NCBI GenBank assembly: GCA_033060915.1
Contig: CM065397.1
Location: 17,111,501-17,175,500 of the forward strand
Direction of reading: 5' to 3'
DNA from: Euryodendron excelsum
Taxonomy: Eukaryota; Streptophyta; Magnoliopsida; Ericales; Pentaphylacaceae
Length of the DNA: 64,000 nt
Shown: positions 22,757 through 34,422 of the stretch, one piece after another
How the letters are laid out: each line of letters begins with the position of its first letter
Position numbering within the stretch: the stretch's first letter is position 1
The notes under the pieces: generated by a model
Seen by the model: the letters and a program-made list of their open reading frames with translations, nothing else
What the model was told of the DNA's origin: nothing
The model's database searches: none
Made by a program: the position numbers and the translations under genes

Positions 22757-23885
22757 CTCTGTACGAAGACAGAATGCCCTTAATTGTCTGAACCTCCACT
22801 GTTGAAGCCTTACTAAAAATAAGTGTGCCATCTGCGAATACCAAATGACTAACTGCTGGTCCAAAAATCCTTACTCTATGAATATCACTCATTCTTTCGG
22901 TTTCAACATCAAAGATAGTCCTTTAACACAAAGAAGAAATAAATTAGGCGATAGTAGGTCTCCTTGTCGAAGCCCTCTCCAAGGAGAGATGCACGTACCC
23001 ATGTTTCTCACCATTAATCATCACCGAATACTTCACAGTGGAGACACACTCCATAATCCAATTTATCCACTTGGGATCAAACCCCATTTTCCTCATTATG
23101 GCTTTAAGGAAAGTCCACTCGATTCGATCGTAAGCTTTGCTCATGTCCAATTTCATTGCCACAGAACAAAATTTTCCACTTCGCTTACTTCTCATGTGGT
23201 GAAGAACCTCCTGTGCAAGTATGATATTGTCTGTGATAACCCTCCTTAGCATAAAAGCACCCTGACTTTCACCGATAACAAAACCTAGAATTTTTCGCAA
23301 ATAATTAGCCAGAACTTTTGCTAAGCTTTTATAGGATACATTACAGAAGTTAATTGGTTGCAACTGCCCTATACTCATTGAACATCTTCCCTTGGTACTC
23401 ATCTGCCCTATGGGTGTAATTAATGCCTCTAAGTAATTGACCAGAATGAAAAAAACTTTTAATGGCAGCAATAATCTCAGGACCCACTATGTGTCAAATT
23501 TCTTTTATAAAAACTAGTAGTCAATCCATCTGGTCCTGGTGCCTCGAAGGATGCATATGTGAGACTGCTTCCATTATTTCAGTTTCTGTCACTTGACCAA
23601 GAAGCTTATTATTCATAGTTGTCGTAACACGTATGTTAACACTATTTAAAACTGAGTCCAAACCAGATGGATTATCTAATGCAAAAATGTGGTCAAAGTT
23701 ATCCAGTATATTATTTCGTATCTCCTCTTGCCCTTCCTTCCAAATACCAGCCTCATTCTCCAAGCCTCTAATACACGTCTGTCTTTGGATACTGTTTTTG
23801 TCAGTCTTGATAACAAGTTCATGATCGTTGTCAAACACAAAGATAAATAGAAATAATTGGTAGCCGAAGTGATATCATTTATGTT
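22757..23885 (-). pseudogene. LINE reverse transcriptase N-terminal part and linker
   Basis: Read on the minus strand, 23521-23838 is the endonuclease-RT linker, with TETEIMEAVSHMHPS. The RT at 22944-23471 has SYKSLAKVLANYL, GESQGAF, TDNIILAQEVLHHM and MKLDMSKAYDRIEW, the finger and palm segments of plant L1 RT. The catalytic region continues in shifted frame to 22757 (DGTLIFSKAS), where the copia insertion cuts it. The 5' end fades near 23,885, with no endonuclease or ORF1, so the LINE copy is 5'-truncated. Confidence 0.85.
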
Positions 23886-25285
23886 ACTGACAAAGATGAA
23901 GGAAAAAAAAAAACTTGTACAATGGTACAATGTAATTTGTGTGTTGTGAAAAAATATTCTTTAGGAGGGTTTTCAAAACGAAGATACAATATTGTCATTA
24001 TGCATTGATAAGCTAATTTATCTGAAAAAAATATTTTAGTTGTCGTCTAATCTTTTAACTCTCAATAATAGTATCATTTCACTTGCTTTAGATTGAGGTT
24101 TGAGTTAAGGAATTAAATCAACAAAAGCCACTTTTATTTTATATCTTTAATTAGTTTTGGGTATTTTCATTCGATTCTTTTGGCAAATAGACCACTAATT
24201 TAATTTGGTGCAACTCTGAGTTTACTAGTTAGGTAATCCAGCCTAACTTGTGAATTATCTTTATATTAGGTATATTTAAGTTTCATCTATATTGTATAGA
24301 TGCCATTTTAAACTAAAATTTTCAAATATTTTAACACTAAAAGTTTTTAGTGTTTAATTTTCTATTCTATCAAACAATCAACTATAAACTAAGAAAAAAC
24401 CACAAGAAGGGGATAGTATTCTCATTCCAATTCTCATGACAATCAAAACTCATGTATAAAAAAGAAATATAATGTCATATTCATGATGCTAATTAATAAG
24501 TAGAAAATAAGTTAACTATATAAGAATAGGAATTATATTTCAATATGATGTTTTGTTAAAATAATGAAAACTAATAAACTAATTTCAAATTAAATTTGAA
24601 ACTATAAACATTGTTACCTAAGGATTTTTTTTTGAAAATTTAGTATCCTAACTTTATATTCTGACTTGCCATCAAAACTGAGGCCATGTTTGATATGACA
24701 ATTAAGTAGTTAAAACTAAACATATCTAGTGGTTTCACAATTAAGTACACGTACAATGATCTACCACTTAAATCTAATAATAAATTGAAAATGAGTCTTA
24801 ATTTTTAAGTAAGAAAGTCTTGAGTTAATGTTGAATATTGAATGCTTACTGCAACATAAAAAGTGAAGCCTCCAATTTGCAAAGAATATTTTATTTTCAT
24901 TCTCAATTAAAAGTTTATTTCAAAATTTAAAATTTTAAAATATTAAATAGAGTATTGTAAAATTTTCAAACTCTGATACAAAAATGGTTAGAAGTGGCTG
25001 TTTCAATATGTATTATTTTGAATAACCAAACATCTATTTTAATATATAGAAGGAGAACCCATTAGTGTCTTTGAAGTTGGGTTAATAGCAGTTATATAAT
25101 AATTGTTGCGGTTATTTATAAATTTCAAACTGCAGTTGTTTACAAATTTTAAACTATTCTTATCTAATTTATTTGATGATATTGATATAATCATCTCTTA
25201 TCCGATTATTCAATCCACTACCACAGTGATTTTCGGTGATTCAATCCATTATTATGGTGATTTAATGACAACTATTATCTCTGAC
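23886..25285. other. AT-rich intergenic sequence
   Basis: I see no gene or recognisable element. Left of 25286 the sequence was contiguous with 30584 before LTR C inserted, so the last few hundred bases could be 5' leader of the plus-strand LINE, but no motif proves it. Confidence 0.5.
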
Positions 25286-25552
25286 AATATTGTAAGCACC
25301 CCATTTTTGACCGCTCGGTAGTCTATATTTCGTCCAGACTTGTTTTCAAGTCATTGTGGACATATCCCAATCGAAACCAATTTTCTAGGTCCAAATTCCA
25401 TCTTTCCATCGCTTCGCGGGCCTGTCAGGCCCAAATAGAGGCAAAATGACCAAAATGCCCTTACGGGCATTGTCCTTTCTTATTCCAATTCCAATCCTTC
25501 TCTCGAGACAGTTTATTCCTCGAGACGGTCCGAGTAACGAAACTACTCACAA

Positions 25553-25640
25553 AACCGTTAGAGTAGCGGAAATACTCACAAAACCGTTAGAGTAGCGGAA
25601 ATACTCACAAAACCGTTAGAGTAGCAGAAATACTCACAAA
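25553..25640. repeat. 29-bp tandem repeats in LTR C
   Basis: AACCGTTAGAGTAGCGG recurs at 25553, 25582 and 25611, each followed by AAATACTCACAA. A second cluster lies at about 26137-26222 on the other side of the 81-bp array. LTR A has only a single copy, so copy number changes between family members. Confidence 0.88.
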
Positions 25641-25717
25641 TAGGTCGATATAGGGAATTGGCACAAATCCCTGTGTCAGACGACCGCCGTTAGAGTGGTG
25701 GAAACACTCAAAACCCA

Positions 25718-26122
25718 GGCACGTCTCTTCGGAGACGGTAAGACCCCTTTCCAATCCCTCTCTCGAGACAGTTTATTTCTCGAGACGGTTCCAATCCAGG
25801 CACGTCTCTTCGGAGACGGTAAAACCCCTTTCCAATCCCTCTTTCGAGACAGTTTATTCCTCGAGACGGTTCCAATCCAGGCATGTCTCTTCAGAGACGG
25901 TAAGACCCCTTTCCAATCCCTCTCTCGAGACAGTTTATTTCTCGAGACGGTTCCAATCCAGGCACGTCTCTTCGGAGACGGTAAGACCCCTTTCCAATCC
26001 CACTCTCGAGACAGTTTATTCCTCGAGACGGTTCCAATCCAGGCACGCCTCCTCGGAGACGGTAAGACCCCTTTCCAATCCCACTCTCAAGACAGTTTAT
26101 TCCTCGAGATGGTCCGAGTAGC
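25718..26122. repeat. 81-bp tandem repeats in LTR C, five copies
   Basis: ACGTCTCTTCGGAGACGG and its variants recur at 25721, 25802, 25883, 25964 and 26045. Each unit has the same two inverted repeats as LTR A. The open frame 25695-26150 is a by-product of the unit length. Confidence 0.92.
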
Positions 26123-27009
26123 GAAACTACTCACAAAACCGTTAGAGTAATGGAAATACTCACAAAACCGTTAGAGTAGCGGAAATACTCAACCGTTAGA
26201 GTAGCGGAAATACTCACAAATAGGTCGATATAGGGAATTGGCAACAAATCCCTGTGTCACGACGACCACCGTTAGAGTAGCAGAAACACTCAAAACCCAG
26301 GTCAACACCCGTGTCTGTTAGCTTACTTCGGTGAAAAATGACCAGACTGCCCTTAGGACCTTTTCCGAGACTTTCCGGTCAAGATGACCATTTTGCCCCT
26401 AAGCATCCGAACGCCCCGGGAACCACACCGGCTCTGGGTATCAAACCAGTAACCTCCTGAGACTACTTTTTATAGTATTCTCATTCTTCTTTTACCTTTC
26501 CGGATCATTCCGACTCAGTTCCGGCCAACCCGGTACAAAATGACCGTTTTGCCCCTAGAGGGCCGGTCTCCTTCTTCGACCACACCGGCTCTGGGTATCA
26601 AACCGGTAATGACCCAAGAATACTTTTTATAGTGTTCTCAACCTCCCCTTACCTTTTCGGACCATTCCGAGTCAGTTCCGGCAAACCCGGTACAAAATGA
26701 CCGTTTTGCCCCTAGTGGGCCGGTCTCCTTTTCCGACCACGCCGACTCTGGGAATCAAACCGGCAACCTCTGGGAACATTCTAAATAATATTTCTAGATC
26801 CCAAGTCTTTTTCTGGGACAATCCGAGTTTGCCCCGGCAGCTTCCTAGTCCGATTGACCGTTTTGCCCCTAAGGGCCCGGTCAACCTTTCCGACACATCT
26901 TATCCTCACTTTTCAAGTCAAATACCTCCAGGAGACTATTTTAAGTGTTCCTGCTCCTTTCTAGCCTTCCGGGTCATTCCCGGCTCCTCCAAATCATTCC
27001 CGGACTTTC

Positions 27010-27202
27010 TGGAGTCACTCCTAGTGAAGCCAGGCTAAAAATTGCCTGGTAGTCACTAGTACAGGCACCCAAATCTAGTCAAAGATACATTGCTTGCCGA
27101 CTTATAAAGTTTCCTAAGTGGCGCCAAGCCAAGAATTGGCCTGGCGCCACTCCTAGTGGCGCCAAAAGCAATTTTGCCCTGGCGCCACTGCAACAGGCGC
27201 CA
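27010..27202 (+). promoter_or_regulatory. Promoter-proximal palindrome array of LTR C
   Basis: 23-bp palindromes with 3-nt centres start at 27010, 27048, 27142 and 27180, with a decayed half unit before 27126. Pairs are 38 bp apart. The unit at 27142-27164 has perfect arms TGGCGCCACT / AGTGGCGCCA around CCT. The linker at 27127-27141 contains GCCAA-GAA-TTGGC. The array ends 15 bp before the TATA box. Confidence 0.82.
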
Positions 27203-27216
27203 AGTTTGTCCAACTT

Positions 27217-27225
27217 CTATAAATA
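27217..27225 (+). promoter_or_regulatory. TATA box of LTR C
   Basis: CTATAAATA lies directly after the palindrome array. It predicts transcription rightwards, through the CCCTAGCC-rich leader toward the LINE ORF1 start 3.5 kb away. Confidence 0.7.
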
Positions 27226-28739
27226 CAGAGTCTCATTCAACGTGAAAGGGGTCTGCAAACTTAACCTAAAAATCCTATATTTCGATATACAGAGCTCGAG
27301 CAGCTCCAAAACCCTAGCCTCCCTAGGTTCTCCCAAACCCTAGCCACTATACACAAACCCTAGACTCCTATACACTCCCCCATACACTCATACACTAGCC
27401 TTCAACCATCCTTTAAAGACTTGAAGAGCTGTCATCCAAAGCTTGAAGACAACTCTTGAGGACTGAAGGTGAAGATTAAGATAAAGACCGAAGATCGAAG
27501 ACAGCGCGGCACGCAAAATAAAGAAGACATACGGTAGGCTCTCTCTTTAATTTTCTGTACTTCTCCCTCTCTCTTCTCTCTCCAACCCACTTGAGTTTTC
27601 TCTATTTTAATCCCCCATCTCTTTCCCCCCCTTTCTTTGCATGCTTGAAACAAGGGGATTCCCTGTCCATGTGTAGGATTGGGCTATTGGAGAGTCACTG
27701 TGTCAGGGGCTTTCTTCTAGTCTAACCAAAGACCACGTGGGTCCGGCCCCCTTGATTATGTGGTGAAGCCTTAGCCTTGTATGTTCACGACCCCCAAATT
27801 GCATTGTACATATCATAGTCTTGCATCTTCCAAAATTCGTTTTCAAACTCGTTTTCAAAACCGTTTTCAAACTTGTTTTTCAAAATTGCATCAAAATCTC
27901 TTTTTCAAAAACTTATTTTCAAAACCACAATTCTAGGGTGATTTTAGCCTTTCCATGGCTAGGGTTGCTTTAGGAAAGTGTTATATTAAAAGTGACCTTT
28001 TGGTCTATATTTTCAAACCTTGTTTTCAAAACCACTTTCTTAAAGTGGTTCTAGCCCTCTTATGGCTAGAATTGCTTTAGGAAAGTGAGATGTTTTTATA
28101 CTTTCCAAAAACTCTCTCTTCAAAAATATCTTCCTAAAAATCTCTTTTTTAACATACTTTCCTAAAACTCTCCTCTCTAAAAATTGTTTTCAAAAACTCC
28201 TTTCCAAAATCCATTTTTCAAAATTCCCTTTTTCAATTCCTTTCCAAAACTCCTTCTCTTTAAAATCTCTTTCTAAAAACACTCCCTAGATTCACCTTCC
28301 TAAAAAATTTCTCCAAAAGCCTTTCTAAAAAACTCTCTTTCTAAAATCTTCCTTCTAGAAATTTCCTCTCTAGGATTTTCCTTCTAAAACCTTCGTTTCT
28401 AAAAATGCACTTTCCAAAAACTCTTTCCTTAGAGCCCAAGTCAAGCCTTAGAGCCCACAATTAGGAAACCTTAATCTTTTTCCCAAAAACATGGTTTTCA
28501 AACTTTGCCCCAAACCTAGGTTTCCAAAACCTCTTGTTTTCTACATCAAAGCTATACATGTTTCCAAAACCTCTTTTCTATGTTAAAATTCTACACCTCC
28601 AAAACTAGGGTTTCTAGAATCTCTCTTTCCAAATCCTTACCCAAATCCTATCTTCTCTTTAGGAAACCAAATCAAATCTCCCCGTTTAGGAAACTAGATC
28701 CCGTCCTTCGTTTTTGGAAATAAAATCCAACCTTTCTCT

Positions 28740-29480
28740 TTTAGAAACCAAATCCAATCCCTTCCTAATCCAACTCTTTCTTAATTCAACTCCTTCCTAA
28801 TCTTTCACTTTCCTAAATCTTAAGTTTTCAAAACTTGAACGTAAGAATCTTTCCTAAATTTTAAAACTCAACTTTCAAATCTTTCCTAATTCAACCCTTT
28901 CCTAATTCTACCATCTTTTCAAATCTTAACTTTTCAAACCAAAGTTTTCAAACCCAAACCTTTCCTAATTTCAAGATTTCCTAAAATTCAAAATCTAAAA
29001 TTTTCTAAATCCTAAACTTTCTAAATTTCAAATCTTTTTAAAATTCTAAGCTTCCTAAATTCAAAACTTTCTTAAGTTAAATCTTTCTAAACTCTAAACT
29101 TTCCAAAACTTCAAAATCTTCCTAAATCTAAGGCTTTTCTAAATTCAAAACTTTCTTAATTCCAACATTTCCTAAACTGAAGACTTTTCTTTTCCAAACC
29201 TTTCCTAAAACAAAACTTTCTTATTTTCAAAACTTCTTTGTTTTTAAAACTTTCCAAATTCAAAACTTCCCTTTTTTAAACATTTCAAAATTCAAAACTT
29301 TCTTAATTCAAAACCTTCCTAATTCTAACCTTTCCTAATTCCAAAACTTTCCAAAAATGAAACTTTCCTAATTTCAAAACTTTCCTAAACCTAAAACTTT
29401 CCTAATTTCAAACTTTCCAAAAATGACGCTTTCCTAAAACGGGCCTTTCCTAATTCAAACATTTCCTAAAATCCAATTTT
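28740..29480. repeat. Degenerate TTTCCTAATTTCAAAAC-type tract in LTR C
   Basis: This is the reverse-complement counterpart of 4850-5650. It is an imperfect array of TTTCCTAA / TTCAAAACTTTC units without fixed period in the transcribed part of the LTR. Confidence 0.75.
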
Positions 29481-30732
29481 CCAAATCTTCCAAGTTTAAC
29501 ATTCCAATCGAATCTTTCTTAATCTCAAGTCATTCCTAGGTCTCCTACCTTTCCTAAGTCTAGGTTTCCTAAACCTCCATCTTTCTAAAACCAAGTCTTT
29601 CCAAAATCAATCTTTCCAAAGCGAGTCCAATCTTCTCAATTCCAATTTTCAATCTCCTCTTCTAATCTCAAATCCAATCCAATTTTCAATTCAATCTCTT
29701 TCTTCCAATCAAATCAATCTCTTTTCAATCGGACTCCGGTCCGAACTACGACTGACCTGATTCCCCCAAAAGGGATACGTAGGCAACCTTCATAGGTGCG
29801 GTCACAATACTTTTCAAACTTTCAATTCCACCCTCGTGGGTGCGGTTTCCACATTTTTCAAATCTCAAATTCCAATCTACTTTCAAAGTTCCAATTTCAA
29901 AATTTCTATTTTCAAATTTCTACTTTCAATTTTCAAACTTTCCAATTTCAAATTCCATCTCTTCAAATCTATTTTCAAATCAAACTCTTTTTAAATTTAT
30001 TTCCAAATCTATTTTTCAATTCTCTCTTATTTTGCACTTGCATATCATGCATCATATTTTTCTAAACATTGTTTTTCAAAGTGAATAGGATTGAACTATA
30101 GTCAATTAAAGACTCTCATAAGCGAATCTAGGGTAGATTGACATGTAGGTACCGAAAGGGCGGGGTAGGGTGATAGCTTAGTGCGTCTTCCCTACACGTA
30201 ACCAACCTCCGAACCTAGGATCACTGTTTTCGAAAGACCAAAAATGAGTTATTTTTCAAAAATGGCTAAATATTTTTCAAAGGTTGCCAAACAACCTGTT
30301 TTCTTACAAACCCTCTCTTGAGGAGATATTTTCAAAACTTTTTTTTAAAAACCCTAAGTGTAGTTTTCGGATTATGCTTAGTTTTTAGGTGACCTAACTC
30401 ACCTTAATTAAGTTAGGTGGCGACTCCAAATCTTTTTCAAAAGCCCTTTATTCAAACCAGTTTTCAATTCAAACCTAGTCGCACTCATTCTTCTAGGAGG
30501 GTGAGTTCTAACGAGAGAGTACAGTATTTTTCCCGCTTGTGTGAGTATTTCTCGAGTGCAAAAAATCTGGGCGCGACAAATATCATCTTCGACAATAATC
30601 AAAGATTGCACAAACATCGCGTGTGTCTACCCTCTAGTTAGTTTTAATGAAGACTCAAGAGAGGCGCATTCTGTGAGATCGAAAAGCAATGTTGTCAAAC
30701 CTTTGATACCGCTGCGGTATCGCTATTCAAAT

Positions 30733-31881
30733 ATGTCTGAAGTAAATCATATGATCGATACTCTGGTGACATCGCCGCAAGAGGCCGATCTTCTGGAAAG
30801 AAGTACAAAGAAAATAAAGAGCAGACATGAGTCAGAATCATCGAGCATGGTGGAAGATCATCCACCACTTGCAGAACTACCTAATCAAGCAATTGAGAAA
30901 GTTAACTCCCTAAAGCAATGTGAAGGAGGACCAAACACCAAATCGTTCAAAGATGATGTAAACTCTGTAGTAAATAAAGGAGGTTTTCTTGATAACGATG
31001 TGGAAGATCTAGAGACTGATGATGAAGGTTATGAGGAAGAGACAAGTGATGAAATTGAAATGGAAGAGGAAACAGAGGAGATGAACAGCATACCCAAAGT
31101 TCACCTACTTGCTAAACTCCATAACAAAATTAGAAGACCTTGGAAGGATTGCCTCATAGTGAAATTACTGGAGAAAACAATCGGATATAAAGCCATCTGT
31201 ATGAGAGTAAAAAATGTCTGGGGTCTCCAAAGAGACTTTGATGCTTTAGATTTGGACTACAATTTGTACCTTTTTAAATTCCAGATGCATGAAGATTACC
31301 ACAGGGTCTACTTAGGAGGACCGTGGGTAATCATGGATCATTATCGAACTATAAGAAAATGGGAACCAAACTTTAAACCCTCTGAAGCAAAAGAGACCAA
31401 CACAACAGTTTGGGTGAGATTCTCGAAATTACCAGTGGAATATTATCAAGAGAAAGTTCTTTTTGCCATTGGGAAGTTAGTAGGAAAACCTTTGAAGGTG
31501 GATCTAAATATTGGAGCGATAATGAGGGGGAAGTATGCAAAAATTTGCATAGAAGTAAACCTAAATGATCCACTCCTGCCATACTTTGCTATAGGAGGAA
31601 AAAATTATTCGATAGAATATGAATCAATCCATACTTTCTTCTTTGAATGTGGAAGGGTGGATCATAGAAAAGAGTATTGCAGGTTCAGAAAACCAATAGT
31701 CTCCTCGGCACCAGACTCAAACGGACGACCGGTGACTAGCAACGGTTGCTCTGTAGCAGATGTCAATCAATCTAATACAACCGTTGCTACACCAGTAGCT
31801 ATAACGGCTAGTACTGACGATCATAAGTATGGATCTTGGATGATGGTGACGAAGAAGGGGAAAAGGCCAGTGCAACAATAA
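30733..31881 (+). pseudogene. LINE ORF1, DUF4283 and zinc-knuckle protein
   Basis: ORF1 proteins of plant L1 elements bind element RNA. I place the start at MSEVNHM (30733), because upstream codons run into LTR C. An acidic stretch (TDDEGYEEETSDE) precedes the DUF4283 fold: RRPWKDCLIVKLL, IDLDYNLYLFKF-like segment, GGPWVIMDHYRTIRKW, and TTVWVRFSKLPVEYY. A CCHC-like knuckle follows, with FECGRVDHRKEYC; its first Cys is replaced by Phe. A TAA at 31879-31881 ends the frame, and the same frame reopens at 31894 for the Pro/Ser/Asn-rich tail, so the gene has one internal stop. Confidence 0.85.
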
Positions 31882-31893
31882 AGAACCCTAAGT

Positions 31894-32580
31894 ATGGGGC
31901 AGGCCAAAGCCCAAATAAATAGATTCAACCCCCTTTTTGATTCCCATAAGGAAAACTTGGGCCAGCTCATAGTGCATCCAGAAAATGAAAGAGGAGACCA
32001 AACAAATAAGAGAACTAATAATAGCCCACAGGATTTGAAGCCTGCACAAAGAAACAGGTTGCAAAACCGAAATGGAAATCACTTGGGTTACAACAACCAA
32101 ACTAGAAGAGCTAGAAAGGAGAAAGCTAGTAGCCTCGCAGCAACTGTCAAACCTAAGGTAACCAACAAGAAACCAAGTGGAAATGGAATGGATCTAACTA
32201 CACCGAGTATCGGGATTGAGCGAATGGCAGTGGATTCTTTCACAGCCACTCAACATCCAACCTATCAACCATCCACTAGTCAAACCCCACCTACCAGTCA
32301 ACTTAACCCTAACAACTATTCTATCACCCCCTCACCATCTCTATCAAAAAATCCCACCACACCATTTCTATCAAAAAAAACCCTTGATCCAGTAAACAAA
32401 ACACTTTTGTTGAATCCTAAGGAACCTACGGGCCTCTACATTCAGAAGGAGAAACTGCAAGGTAGCAATTCAATCTTACTATCCACAATGAATCATGGAT
32501 ACTTTAGCTTCGGAAACCCACGAGATCAAATACATTTCTCTAGGGATGTTATTAAAAACCATGGTGGTTGGACCCAATGA
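31894..32580 (+). pseudogene. LINE ORF1 C-terminal tail after internal stop
   Basis: The frame is the same as the preceding ORF1, separated by one stop codon. Low-complexity Pro, Ser, Thr and Asn-rich sequence (TYQPSTSQTPPTSQ) with no catalytic motif. This fits the poorly conserved tail of plant LINE ORF1. It ends at TGA 32578-32580, before the endonuclease region. Confidence 0.7.
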
Positions 32581-32724
32581 GAGCAATGCTTCACTCGATC
32601 CAAATAAATTCTATGAGAGCAGCATTGGACAAATATAGGAGAGTCAACTCCATCATGCATAAGCTAGAGTCTGAACCCGTCCCTTTCTTCGTTAATATAT
32701 TATCCATGAACTTGCTCATCTAGG

Positions 32725-33520
32725 ATTGCTAGGGCGCCGACAACAAAATCTTCAAACAAAATCTCAAGGAATTTATTGATACACAGTCCCACCATCCTAG
32801 TTCTTATGGAAACTAAAGTTACCATAAGTTCTATGGGCTTATTTTTCAATCAAATGGGGTTCATTGGATGCTTTTACGTCAATCCTATGGGCAAAACGGG
32901 AGGTCTATGAATTTTGTGGGATCCTAGCCAAGTTACTGTTAATGTTGTTGAAGCCACATCTCAAGTTATTCATGTTACCATTCACCGAGAGGATTATCTT
33001 GAATGGATCTTCTCAGTAGTCCAAGCAAGCGCAAATCCTAGAAACAGAGATTGATTGTGGGAAAATCTAGAGAAAGTTGCTGAAGATAATTAGGGAGCCT
33101 TGGCTAGTGGTGGGTGACTTTAATGACTTTATGACTCAAGAGGAACGAAGAAGCTTCACCCAACAGACTAATTAAGGAAGAAATAGGAAATTATGGACAA
33201 AATCAATAATTGTAACCTCATAGACATGCATTGTATCGGGCCGAGGCTCACATGGACGAATAATAGACAAGGGATGGCGAACACTATGGAAAGACTTGAC
33301 AGAGGTCTCTGTAATGATGAATGAAATCTTTATATTTAGAAGGCACGATTAGAAATCTTCCTCAAACTTATTCGGATCATTCTCTATTCGTTGTCTATAC
33401 TGAAGGTATGCCCCAACTTTCTCCTAAATCTAAACAATTTCGTTTTGAAGTTGCATGGATTTCTCATCCGTATTTTAAAAATGCCATTCAATAATCTTGG
33501 GATGTCTCTAATACTGATTA
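32725..33520 (+). pseudogene. LINE endonuclease remnant
   Basis: Shifting frames contain pieces of the apurinic endonuclease-like domain: WNCRGADNK-type start at about 32730, a METK-like segment near 32,810, WLVVGDFND at about 33,105 and LTWTNNRQG near 33,250. This enzyme would nick target DNA. No frame stays open for more than a few dozen codons. Confidence 0.7.
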
Positions 33521-33524
33521 CATT

Positions 33525-33886
33525 ATGAATTTTGAAAGTCTCACCACCGACATTTTAAAATGGAATAAAGACCTCTTTGCAAACATTTTTAGACGTAAAA
33601 GACGGCTTTTAGGGCGTATTGAAGGAATTCAAAAAGCCCAAGACACAAAGTTCCAATATAATATGCATATTATTGAGAAAGACCTTATTAACCAGTATAA
33701 CACCACTCTCTACCAAGAAGAATTATTTTGGTTCCAAAAATCTAGAGCCAAATGGATCCTCCATGGAGAAAGAAATACTAAAATTTTCCACCTCACTACT
33801 TTTATACGTAGGAAAATAAACAAAATCGAAAATCTCAAAGATGACCTTGGTAATTGGATCTCTAGTCCTGAAGACATAAAAAGTAA
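33525..33886 (+). pseudogene. LINE ORF2 linker, cut by a MITE
   Basis: The open stretch has the helical linker between endonuclease and RT: LTTDILKWNKDLFANIFRRK, LYQEELFWFQKSRAKW and HGERNTKIFHL, a well-known plant LINE signature. Reading continues as EDIKS into the MITE TSD and resumes after 34422 with a NLFKID segment. The apparent stop at 33911 belongs to the MITE. Confidence 0.85.
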
Positions 33887-34412
33887 GGTTAATTACAAAC
33901 ACACTCCTTGAACTATGACTCAGTATTACTATGCGCTTCTAAATTCTAAAACTTAACAAGTTGACCCCTTGAGCTACTAATTTGTATCAATTAACTCCTC
34001 ATGTTAGCAATCTATTAGGAACTGGATGAAAAATTGTTATTTGACTGGTACATATTAATAAAAGTATAGTTTTATACCTAAATTAATCTTCTATTGTTAT
34101 AATAATTACTTAATGACTGAAATATCCCTTGAATTGACTTGTAAATATAGGGACAAAATAAAGGGCATTTCAATCATTAGATAATTATTACAAAAAGAGA
34201 ATATAATTTAGCTATAAAATAAATTTTTGTGAACATGTGTAAGTTATATGATAATTTTTTATCTACTCTCCTAATTGAATGCTAATATATTGCTAACAAA
34301 AGGGTTTGATTGATAAAGATTGGTAGTTTAGGGGTTAATTTGTTATGTTTTAAAGTTTAGGGGGTATAGTGATACTGAGTTATAGTTTAAGGGCAATGCT
34401 TGTAATTAACCC
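33887..34412. mobile_element. Mutator-like MITE (526 bp) in LINE ORF2
   Basis: The left end reads GGTTAATTACAAACAC and the right end TGCTTGTAATTAACCC, forming terminal inverted repeats that can be followed with mismatches for over 50 bp (AACTATGACTCAGTAT on the left pairs with ATACTGAGTTATAGTT on the right). TAAAAAGTAA flanks it on both sides (33877-33886, 34413-34422). A 9-11 bp TSD points to the Mutator superfamily. It encodes nothing. Confidence 0.88.
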
Positions 34413-34422
34413 TAAAAAGTAA

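Larger units (their letters stand above)
11040..23885 (-). mobile_element. L1-like LINE, minus strand, 5'-truncated and twice interrupted
   Basis: LINE sequence occurs in three blocks: about 22757-23885, 13798-14761 and about 11040-11687. Read on the minus strand they give, in order, the endonuclease-RT linker, RT, RT C-terminus, zf-RVT region and the start of the 3' part. Blocks join cleanly when the copia (14762-22756) and the solo LTR (11688-13797) are removed: reading runs through LTLARN into GLFKSRSKGESS across the second junction. The 5' half (ORF1, endonuclease) is absent. The 3' boundary near 11,040 is approximate. Confidence 0.85.
25291..30578 (+). mobile_element. Giant solo LTR C (5,288 bp), same family as LTR A
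   Basis: The sequence runs from TGTAAGCACCCCATTTTTGACC to CTGGGCGCGACA. AATAT flanks it at 25286-25290 and 30579-30583. It is the reverse complement of LTR A in order and content: 81-bp repeats, 156-bp repeats, palindrome array, TATA box, pyrimidine-rich leader. From TATA to the end is about 3.3 kb without a supported ORF, which would be R-U5. ORFs in it come from repeats. It sits at the 5' edge of the plus-strand LINE. Confidence 0.91.

Noticed and set aside
25695..26150. 151-codon repetitive ORF in LTR C
   Set aside because: Same cause: the reverse complement of the 81-bp array.
25500..26222. CRISPR-like regular repeats
   Set aside because: Units are contiguous tandem copies without unique spacers, in a plant LTR.
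30541..30732. N-terminal extension of LINE ORF1 into LTR C
   Set aside because: The upstream codons belong to the solo LTR; MSEVNHM at 30733 is the first good start outside it.
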